Positions 1-5,188 of a stretch of 5,188 nt of DNA are shown piece after piece (positions within the stretch are counted from its first letter, which is position 1; every line of letters begins with the position of its first letter). This DNA comes from Deferribacterales bacterium UBA4806. Lineage in GTDB: Bacteria; Chrysiogenota; Deferribacteres; Deferribacterales; UBA228. The stretch spans positions 1 to 5,188 of the forward strand of contig DHGE01000113.1 of assembly GCA_002402635.1 (NCBI GenBank). Direction: 5' to 3'. Below the pieces are notes generated by a model. It was not told the origin of the DNA. It saw nothing but the letters and a program-made list of their open reading frames with translations, and ran no database searches. The position numbers and the translations under genes were made by a program.

Positions 1-1
1 G

Positions 2-475
2 GATAAATTTGGCCCAGATAGTTATAAAGATGTTGCCCTTAAAGTGGGGCTTGAGGATAAAATCTATCTGAATAACGTCGATATTGATGAGGAAAAATTT
101 AAAAAATTAATAGATGAATTATCAAAGAGTCTAAAGTTAAGTGTTAATCAAATATATGATGCCTTTGGTGATTACTGGGTAAATGTATTCTCACAGAAGT
201 ACTTTAAAAGTTATTACAGGACTTATAAAAATGCAAAGGAATTTTTAATGGCAATGGATAAAATTCATACAAATGTTATAAAAACTTATGGAGGTTCAAT
301 TCCACCAAGATTTTCTTTTGAAGATAATGGCAATAAAATAGTTATCAAATATAGCTCTAAAAGAAATTTAGTGGATTTATTAATATCTCTTGTTAAAGGC
401 ATAGCAAAATATTATAACGAAAAAATAAATATTAATAAATTAGACAGTAAAACAATTGAAGTAGAATTTAAATAG
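2..475 (+). CDS. Stand-alone H-NOX (heme NO-binding) sensor protein, 5'-truncated by window edge
   Basis: This is a cytoplasmic heme-based gas sensor of the H-NOX/HNOB family. The reading frame is open to the left edge, and residues encoded from base 2 (D-K-F-G-P-D...) already match the family, so the GTG at 44 is not the start. 157 residues are visible and roughly 14 are missing, judging by recalled alignment to Thermoanaerobacter H-NOX. Visible hallmarks are the proximal heme-ligand His in MDKIH (codon 266-268), the conserved PPR after it (codons from about 302), and the heme-propionate motif Y-S-S-K-R (350-364), which fits Y-x-S-x-R. The protein ends soon after the H-NOX fold with no fused output domain, so it must signal through a partner; the MCP gene 100 bp downstream is the obvious candidate. 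The position equivalent to O2-stabilising Tyr140 is Leu (377-379), and that of Asn74 appears to be Trp. NO selectivity is therefore inferred. Family assignment is firm; ligand and partner are inferences. Confidence 0.93.
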   Translation, partial: DKFGPDSYKDVALKVGLEDKIYLNNVDIDEEKFKKLIDELSKSLKLSVNQIYDAFGDYWVNVFSQKYFKSYYRTYKNAKEFLMAMDKIHTNVIKTYGGSIPPRFSFEDNGNKIVIKYSSKRNLVDLLISLVKGIAKYYNEKININKLDSKTIEVEFK

Positions 476-505
476 TATTAAAATAGCTATAAACTTTATT
501 ATATA

Positions 506-531
506 GCAGGTAGCTTGTTACTCTGCAGTTT
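506..531 (+). terminator. Possible weak hairpin after the H-NOX gene
   Basis: GCAGGTA (506-512) can pair with TACTCTGC (519-526) with one bulged T, leaving a six-base loop. It is followed by AGTTT rather than a proper T-tract, so this is a poor intrinsic terminator. A second short inverted repeat, GCTATA (486-491, approximate) with TATAGC (502-507), overlaps its left arm and could form an alternative stem. It may only slow or partly end transcription between the H-NOX and MCP genes, or be chance in AT-rich DNA. Confidence 0.22.
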
Positions 532-540
532 AAGTGTAAG

Positions 541-568
541 TTGACATTTCCTTATTATATATTATAAA
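541..568 (+). promoter_or_regulatory. Predicted sigma-70-type promoter immediately upstream of the MCP gene
   Basis: A perfect -35 hexamer, TTGACA (541-546), is followed after 16 bp by TATAAA (563-568), a five-of-six match to the -10 consensus. The expected transcription start is about A575/A576, which coincides with the A of the MCP start codon at 576. I see no sigma-28 flagellar-type promoter in this gap. The surrounding 100 bp are AT-rich, so chance -10 matches are common, but the exact TTGACA raises confidence. Confidence 0.55.
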
Positions 569-575
569 TTTCTTA

Positions 576-2576
576 ATGGGCAAATTGCAGTTAAAAGATA
601 GGATATTTTTTATATATATCTTCTGGTTAATAATTATCTTTCTCATTTTTTCTACAATTTTAAATTTCATTTTTTATAACTTAGAGAAGGATGCTTTAGT
701 AAAAGAATTTAATAATAAAGGGCTTTTTATTTTAGAGCAGATAAATTATTCCATAAAAGAATTATTTGATGAACAGATTCGCCTTGCCAAATCCCTTTCT
801 AAAAGAGAGGAAATAATAGCTGTAGCTAAGAATATTACTGAACCTGTATTATATCAAAAGGCATATAAAACGTTGAGGTTAGAACATAATTTAAGGGATA
901 CTATAGAAACTATTGGACTCTTTGCCAAATTGCCTGAAGGAATTACAGAGGATTTATTCCTGGATGGACAGAATTATACAATAAAAAATGCCACTTTTTT
1001 TATGTCATCTTTAAATAACAAACCTCTTGGCAAAGGTGGTCTTGACTATATTGAACCCACACTTGAAGGTATTGACTATTATATAAGTGAAGTGTTTTTA
1101 TCAATATCAACGGGTACTCCTATTATAGCTTTTACAGCACCAATTATAGATAATGGAAATGTAATAGGGGGTGTTGCTGTAACCTTTAAAATAGAAGAGT
1201 TTATTAATATGATAAGTGGAATTCAACTGGGGGAATCGGGATATATTTTTATTAATGATGAGAGGGGATATTTTATAGCTCATAAAGATAGAAGTCTTAT
1301 TATGAATAATAGTGTTATTGAAGAATTAAAAGAGATATTAAAGCATATAAAGAATAATGAGAGATTTTTTACAGGAATCTTTAGAGGCATTAATAGAAAT
1401 TATGTTTCATTAAAGCTTTCATTTGATGATAAATTCATTCATTATCCACTTTACATTACTTTAGGTCAGGATAAGAGTGAAATCACTATTAAGGCAAGGT
1501 TTAATGCAATTATTCTTACTGCGTTGGAAGGAATATTTCTGATTATTATAACATTGTTGATTATTTTTATTTCTAAAATAACAATAGAAAGGCCTTTATC
1601 AATTGTTAATAAATCTTTAAGTGAGATAGCCCAAGGATATGGAGATCTGACAAATGAAATTAAATACAGGAAAAACAATATTTTAGGTAATATTGCCCAA
1701 AATCATAATAAACTGATGGCTAATTTAAAGAATATATTGAATTCAGTAAAGGAAAGTTTTGAAGAAGTTAAGAATTCGAATATTGAAATATTGTCATCTG
1801 CAGCCGAGGTGTCAAAGACAATTGACGAACAAGCGTCACAGGTGTCAATGGTAGCCAGTTCAATGGAGGAACTAAATAGCTCAGCAAACGAGGTGACAGT
1901 AATTACAGCAAATTCAAAAGAGATTGCTGCAGAATCAAGAGATAAAGTGTATAATGGTAGGCAGATTTTACAGGATATAATTAATAGCATTGAAGGGATA
2001 AAAACTGATACTGAAAATCTATCCTCAGTAATCAATGCTCTTATAGAATCCTCAAGAGAAATAACAGGATTACTGGATGTTATTAGTGATATTGCTGACC
2101 AAACGAATCTTTTAGCTCTTAATGCTGCTATTGAGGCAGCAAGGGCAGGGGAATCTGGACGGGGATTTGCAGTTGTTGCTGAGGAAGTGAGAAAACTTGC
2201 TTTAAGAACTACAGATTCAGTAAAAAAAGTAGGCTCAATAATTGATGCCTTAAAGGAACAATCTATTAATGCTGAGCATAAGATGGAAACAGCTGAACAT
2301 AGCGTTATAGAAGGAGTAAACAGAGTAAGTGAAGCTGAAAAGGTTTTTATAAATATCGTTTCTTTGATTGATAAAATGTATGAATATAATTTACAGATTG
2401 AAAACAGTTCGAAAGAACAGGCAACAACAATTAATAACACAAATGATACAATTCAGGTTATAGCAAGTAGTTTAGAAGAAACAGGTAGTGCTTTATTGGA
2501 AGTGAAAAATACAATTGAGAATTTACAGAAAAAAATAGAAGATGTGAATAATAAACTGAATACATTTAAAACATAG
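576..2576 (+). CDS. Methyl-accepting chemotaxis protein with periplasmic dCACHE-like sensor, HAMP and signalling domains
   Basis: This 666-residue transmembrane chemoreceptor should control CheA/CheW from the inner membrane. TM1 is about residues 9-33. The extracytoplasmic sensor spans about 35-310, and its membrane-proximal part (about 168-245: ISTGTPIIAFTAPI, GGVAVTF, GYIFINDERGYFIAHKD) has the dCACHE_1 pattern. TM2 is about 311-334, HAMP about 335-388 (ERPLSIV, GYGDLT), then a long methyl-accepting coiled coil. The hairpin tip at about 503-542 (ADQTNLLALNAAIEAARAGE, then GRGFAVVAEEVRKLA) is nearly consensus, so CheA/CheW coupling should be intact. No CheR/CheB-tethering pentapeptide is present at the C-terminus, which ends FKT. 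ATG 576 was chosen because it places a short basic segment before TM1, but no Shine-Dalgarno sequence precedes it. The adjacent H-NOX gene suggests a second, cytoplasmic NO input, which is inference. The periplasmic ligand cannot be deduced. Confidence 0.95.
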   Translation: MGKLQLKDRIFFIYIFWLIIIFLIFSTILNFIFYNLEKDALVKEFNNKGLFILEQINYSIKELFDEQIRLAKSLSKREEIIAVAKNITEPVLYQKAYKTLRLEHNLRDTIETIGLFAKLPEGITEDLFLDGQNYTIKNATFFMSSLNNKPLGKGGLDYIEPTLEGIDYYISEVFLSISTGTPIIAFTAPIIDNGNVIGGVAVTFKIEEFINMISGIQLGESGYIFINDERGYFIAHKDRSLIMNNSVIEELKEILKHIKNNERFFTGIFRGINRNYVSLKLSFDDKFIHYPLYITLGQDKSEITIKARFNAIILTALEGIFLIIITLLIIFISKITIERPLSIVNKSLSEIAQGYGDLTNEIKYRKNNILGNIAQNHNKLMANLKNILNSVKESFEEVKNSNIEILSSAAEVSKTIDEQASQVSMVASSMEELNSSANEVTVITANSKEIAAESRDKVYNGRQILQDIINSIEGIKTDTENLSSVINALIESSREITGLLDVISDIADQTNLLALNAAIEAARAGESGRGFAVVAEEVRKLALRTTDSVKKVGSIIDALKEQSINAEHKMETAEHSVIEGVNRVSEAEKVFINIVSLIDKMYEYNLQIENSSKEQATTINNTNDTIQVIASSLEETGSALLEVKNTIENLQKKIEDVNNKLNTFKT

Positions 2577-2586
2577 CCAATTTACA

Positions 2587-2615
2587 TTGAAATAGATATT
2601 AATATATGGGATAAT
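2587..2615 (+). promoter_or_regulatory. Predicted sigma-70-type promoter for the DUF4412-like/hom/aspartate kinase operon
   Basis: TTGAAA (2587-2592) and GATAAT (2610-2615) are separated by the optimal 17 bp, each with a single mismatch to consensus. Transcription would start near 2621-2623, giving a leader of about 17 nt that just accommodates the ribosome binding site. The leader is too short for a riboswitch or attenuator, so threonine- or lysine-responsive attenuation of this promoter is not expected. Confidence 0.6.
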
Positions 2616-2626
2616 CGCTAATATAA

Positions 2627-2633
2627 AGAGAGG
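2627..2633 (+). promoter_or_regulatory. Ribosome binding site fixing the ATG at 2639
   Basis: AGAGAGG lies 5 nt upstream of ATG 2639. It supports that start, which also yields a well-formed signal peptide. Confidence 0.7.
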
Positions 2634-2638
2634 TTGCA

Positions 2639-3184
2639 ATGTTATATAAATTATGTATAGCAATAATTATTATGATCTTGCCTTTAAAAGTTTTTTCCGC
2701 TAAATTTTCGGCTGATATTGAAGTGGAAACTGAAGGTAAGTTGTACCAACAAGGGAAAATTTATGTGAATAATTCTCAAAGAAGAGTAGAAATGAATGAT
2801 ATGGGAGTTGAAAAAACAGTTATAATTCTAAATATCAAGGAAAATAAAGGATATATACTTATTGATAATGAAAAATCATATACTGAATTAGGGGATATTT
2901 CAGTATATTTAAAAAATGAAAATCAAGCAAAAAGTAAAATTGGAACAACTATTGGTCGTGAAAATGTAGAGGGCTTAAACTGTCAGATTTTGCAAAGTGA
3001 TTTAAGATATGGCATTAAGCATATTTACTGGTATGCTGAAGAAATTGAATTTCCCATAAAAATTGAGACACACATTAATGGTAAAGTATATTCTATTATG
3101 AGATATAAAAATATTAAAAAAGGCTCTCTCAATAAAGAATTATTTGAAATACCGAGGGGTTATAAAAAGATATCTTACCATTAA
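2639..3184 (+). CDS. Exported DUF4412/LolA-like protein of unknown function
   Basis: This is a 181-residue protein with a Sec signal peptide. The N-terminus has a short Lys-containing segment, a hydrophobic core (about residues 5-16), and a V-F-S|A cleavage pattern after residue 20, with no lipobox Cys at the cut. The mature part is beta-rich and resembles the DUF4412/outer-membrane lipoprotein-sorting-like group. It shows FSADIEVE, GKIYVNNSQRRVEM (about 39-52), a NEKSYTELG stretch (about 77-85), GRENVEGLNC (about 106-115), YWYAEEIEFPIKIE (about 130-143) and a terminal LFEIPRGYK (about 168-176). Proteins with this fold usually act in the periplasm or at the outer membrane, some in lipoprotein or lipid handling; no specific function is known to me. 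Only one Cys (115) remains after cleavage, so there is no intramolecular disulfide. It appears to be first in an operon with amino-acid biosynthesis genes, with no obvious functional link. Family placement is by remembered pattern and is moderately sure. Confidence 0.8.
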   Translation: MLYKLCIAIIIMILPLKVFSAKFSADIEVETEGKLYQQGKIYVNNSQRRVEMNDMGVEKTVIILNIKENKGYILIDNEKSYTELGDISVYLKNENQAKSKIGTTIGRENVEGLNCQILQSDLRYGIKHIYWYAEEIEFPIKIETHINGKVYSIMRYKNIKKGSLNKELFEIPRGYKKISYH

Positions 3185-3191
3185 AAATAAT

Positions 3192-4499
3192 ATGAAAAGT
3201 ATAAATATTGGCATTGTTGGTTATGGGACTGTTGGACATGGTGTGGTTAATCTTTTAAGGAACAATAATGAGTTAATTAAACAAAATAGCAATATTAATA
3301 TTAATCTTTGTGGCATAGCAGACAGGAATATTAATAGAAAAATAGATGATAATATTAAAAATGTAGATATTCTTACAATAGATCCAATCGAGTTAATAAA
3401 CGATCCATCTGTTGATATAATAGTCGAATTAATTGGTGGGATTAATGAAGCCAGATATATAATTTCAGAGTCTATAAAAAAGGGGAAACATATTGTAACA
3501 GCTAATAAATCATTACTTGCAACTCATGGATATAAACTGTTTAAATTGGCTGATGAGTATAATGTGTTAATGGGCTTCGAAGGAGCTGTTGCAGGAGGCA
3601 TACCAATTATAAGAGTATTAAAAGAAGATATGTGTGTAAATGATATTAGAGAAATTTATGCCATACTAAATGGAACCTGTAACTATATATTAACACAGAT
3701 GGAATTGCAGAAAAGTGAATTTGAAAATGTATTGCTTGAGGCACAACAAGCAGGGTATGCTGAAAGTGATCCTGCTTTTGATATAGAGGGGATAGATTCA
3801 GCACACAAATTAGCAATCATTGCTTCCATAGCATTCAATACAATGGTTAGTATTAAACAGGTGTATGTTGAAGGTATTTCTAAAGTTAAACATATAGATA
3901 TTGAGTTAGCTGAAGAATTAAATGGGAAAATTAAATTATTAGCAATAGCAAAGAGAAATCAAAATAATATTGAGGTAAGAGTTCACCCCACAATAATACC
4001 CAAAAGGTATTTTCTGGCAGATGTTATGGATGTTTACAATGCAGTTTACATTAGGACTAGCAAGGTAGATAGAACTATGCACTACGGTAGAGGAGCAGGA
4101 GGCCTTCCAACTGGTAGTGCCGTTGTGGCAGATATTTTATCAATTGCCAAGGATATATCTTTCTGCGATAAAAAAAGGGTGCCTATTTTAGGCTATAATA
4201 ATAGTTATAATGAAGAATCTAATATATGCGATATAAATGATATAGTATCTACATTTTATTTGCGATTTACTGTTGATGATCAACCCAGTGTATTGTCAAA
4301 AATTACAGGTATTTTAGGAGAGCATAATATAAGTATAGTTTCTGCTATTCAGAGAGGGGAATGGTTAAGAAATGGTATTATCCCATTAGTTCTTATAACA
4401 CATGAAACTGAGGGGAGAAATATCTTTAATTCTGTAGAAAGGATTGATAAATTACCCTTTGTGAGAGATAAAACTCTTGTTATGAGAGTCGAAAGATAA
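3192..4499 (+). CDS. hom: Homoserine dehydrogenase with C-terminal ACT domain
   Basis: This cytoplasmic enzyme reduces aspartate-4-semialdehyde to homoserine with NAD(P)H, the branch step to threonine and methionine. From ATG 3192 it has 435 residues, the usual length of the ACT-containing monofunctional form. It shows the Rossmann motif GYGTVGHGV (10-18), VELIGG (78-83), VTANKSLLATHG (102-113), FEGAVAGGIPIIR (129-141), NGTCNYILTQM (160-170) and AGYAESDPAFDIEG (187-200). The D202-xxx-K206 pair matches the catalytic Asp/Lys of yeast homoserine dehydrogenase, and GRGAGGLPTGSAVVADI (299-315) follows. The ACT domain is at about 353-430, opening FYLRFTVDDQPSVLSKI, and suggests allosteric feedback, commonly by threonine. 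An in-frame TTG at 3144 would add 16 residues overlapping the upstream gene; ATG 3192 fits the family N-terminus. It starts 7 bp after the preceding stop without a Shine-Dalgarno sequence, so translational coupling is likely. Confidence 0.97.
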   Translation: MKSINIGIVGYGTVGHGVVNLLRNNNELIKQNSNININLCGIADRNINRKIDDNIKNVDILTIDPIELINDPSVDIIVELIGGINEARYIISESIKKGKHIVTANKSLLATHGYKLFKLADEYNVLMGFEGAVAGGIPIIRVLKEDMCVNDIREIYAILNGTCNYILTQMELQKSEFENVLLEAQQAGYAESDPAFDIEGIDSAHKLAIIASIAFNTMVSIKQVYVEGISKVKHIDIELAEELNGKIKLLAIAKRNQNNIEVRVHPTIIPKRYFLADVMDVYNAVYIRTSKVDRTMHYGRGAGGLPTGSAVVADILSIAKDISFCDKKRVPILGYNNSYNEESNICDINDIVSTFYLRFTVDDQPSVLSKITGILGEHNISIVSAIQRGEWLRNGIIPLVLITHETEGRNIFNSVERIDKLPFVRDKTLVMRVER

Positions 4500-4503
4500 C
4501 AGT

Positions 4504-4510
4504 TGGAGGT
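4504..4510 (+). promoter_or_regulatory. Strong ribosome binding site for aspartate kinase
   Basis: TGGAGGT lies 3 nt upstream of ATG 4514 within the 14 bp gap after hom. This is a near-perfect anti-16S match and fixes the start. It contrasts with the hom and MCP starts, which have none. Confidence 0.85.
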
Positions 4511-4513
4511 AAT

Positions 4514-5188
4514 ATGGATACACTAGTTATGAAATTTGGTGGGACATCTGTTGGAACTATTGATAGAATTAAAAATGTTGCTAAACTTATTGCTGAAAAG
4601 AGAAAAGATAATAATGTCATAGTGACTGTTTCTGCCATGTCAGGTGAAACTGATAGACTAATAAATTTATTAAAGTCCCTTGAAAGTCACTATGATTCTA
4701 GAGAATATGATGTAATTGTTTCCACTGGTGAGCAGGTAAGTATTGCTTTGATTGCCCAAGCTTTGATATCAATGGGTATTAAAGCTAAGTCCTATACTGG
4801 TTGGCAAGCTGGAATAGTTACAGATAATTCATATTCAAAATCTAGGATTAAAAAAATAGAAACTAGTCGATTGAAAAATGATTTAGCCAGCGGATATGTT
4901 TGTGTTGTTGCAGGTTTCCAAGGAATTTCAGAAGATGTTTATGACATAACAACTTTAGGGCGTGGAGGTTCTGACACCACGGCAGTGGCTTTAGCAGCCG
5001 CTGTTAAGGCTAAAGCTTGTGAAATATATACAGATGTTGATGGCGTTTATACAGGAGATCCTAGGAAAATTGATTCTCCACATAAACTTACATATATCTC
5101 ATTTGAAGAGATGCTAGAATTGGCTGCAGTTGGTGCAAAGGTGTTACACTCAAGAAGTGTTGAGCTTGCAATGAAATATGGTTTGCCT
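4514..5188 (+). CDS. lysC: Aspartate kinase, catalytic domain (3' end beyond window)
   Basis: Aspartokinase phosphorylates L-aspartate with ATP, the first committed step to lysine, threonine and methionine. The frame is open from ATG 4514 to the right edge, giving 225 of roughly 400-410 expected residues. It shows KFGGTSVG (7-14), VSAMSGETDRL (39-49), VSTGEQVS (69-76), TGWQAGIVTDN (95-105), the ATP/aspartate-site TTLGRGGSDTTAVAL (146-160), YTDVDGVYTGDPR (172-184), and GAKVLHSRSVELA (207-219). This is the pattern of monofunctional LysC-type kinases; the C-terminal ACT domains that set feedback control lie outside. The gene follows hom by 14 bp and is almost surely cotranscribed, placing the first and third pathway steps together. 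The symbol lysC is by similarity; ask or thrA-like naming is possible. Confidence 0.96.
   Translation, partial: MDTLVMKFGGTSVGTIDRIKNVAKLIAEKRKDNNVIVTVSAMSGETDRLINLLKSLESHYDSREYDVIVSTGEQVSIALIAQALISMGIKAKSYTGWQAGIVTDNSYSKSRIKKIETSRLKNDLASGYVCVVAGFQGISEDVYDITTLGRGGSDTTAVALAAAVKAKACEIYTDVDGVYTGDPRKIDSPHKLTYISFEEMLELAAVGAKVLHSRSVELAMKYGLP

Noticed and set aside
44..46. GTG at 44 as start of the H-NOX gene
   Set aside because: The frame is open to the left edge, and the residues before it (from base 2) match the H-NOX N-terminal region, so the gene begins outside the window.
476..575. Small ORF, tRNA or sRNA between the H-NOX and MCP genes
   Set aside because: No tRNA-like fold or ORF with a ribosome binding site was found; only weak inverted repeats and the promoter are visible.
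1466..1678. 70-codon minus-strand frame with a hydrophobic stretch
   Set aside because: It is antisense to TM2 and HAMP of the MCP; the hydrophobicity mirrors the TM2 codons. It has no independent support.
1703..2440. 245-codon open frame on the minus strand
   Set aside because: It lies wholly antisense to the conserved MCP signalling domain. Its translation is low-complexity Ser/Ala/Ile-rich with no recognisable domain; this is a shadow of coiled-coil codon patterns.
2616..2638. Riboswitch or attenuator ahead of the amino-acid biosynthesis operon
   Set aside because: The predicted leader is only about 17 nt and the 62 bp gap has no stable hairpin with a T-tract or leader peptide rich in Thr/Lys codons.
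3144..3191. TTG-initiated 16-residue N-terminal extension of homoserine dehydrogenase
   Set aside because: It overlaps the upstream gene, is basic and not family-like, and the Rossmann fold begins right after ATG 3192.

Overview
This AT-rich window is fully codirectional, with every gene on the + strand. It holds two functional blocks. The first is a gas-sensing/chemotaxis pair: a 5'-truncated stand-alone H-NOX (heme nitric-oxide/oxygen-binding) protein at 2-475, and a complete membrane chemoreceptor (MCP) with its own periplasmic dCACHE-like sensor at 576-2576. The second block is a small exported protein of the DUF4412/LolA-like kind (2639-3184), then homoserine dehydrogenase (3192-4499) and the first 225 codons of aspartate kinase (4514 to the right edge).

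The organism is a bacterium, probably a diderm, motile, anaerobic or microaerophilic one. The reasons are low GC, a chemoreceptor beside an H-NOX, and a LolA-like exported protein of the kind mostly seen in Gram-negative lineages. A member of Deferribacterota or a deltaproteobacteria-like lineage would fit. That is an impression from protein style and gene content, not a demonstrated assignment.

Block 1: the H-NOX keeps the proximal heme histidine and the Y-x-S-x-R heme-propionate motif. At the two visible positions of the distal hydrogen-bond network that stabilises O2 in Thermoanaerobacter H-NOX, it has Trp and Leu instead of Asn and Tyr, so it is predicted to sense NO rather than O2. In the best-known clostridial examples H-NOX and MCP are one polypeptide; here they are separate adjacent genes and the MCP has a full extracytoplasmic sensor. 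The MCP may therefore integrate a periplasmic signal with a cytoplasmic NO signal. The MCP start codon has no Shine-Dalgarno sequence and lies just downstream of a good sigma-70-like promoter, so its mRNA could be leaderless.

Block 2: a strong promoter (TTGAAA-N17-GATAAT, 2587-2615) and a ribosome binding site precede the DUF4412-like gene. The following genes are tightly spaced (7 and 14 bp gaps), so hom and the aspartate kinase gene are probably read in the same operon. Together the two enzymes catalyse the first and third steps of the aspartate pathway to threonine, methionine and lysine. No RNA genes, mobile elements, CRISPR arrays or long repeats were seen.
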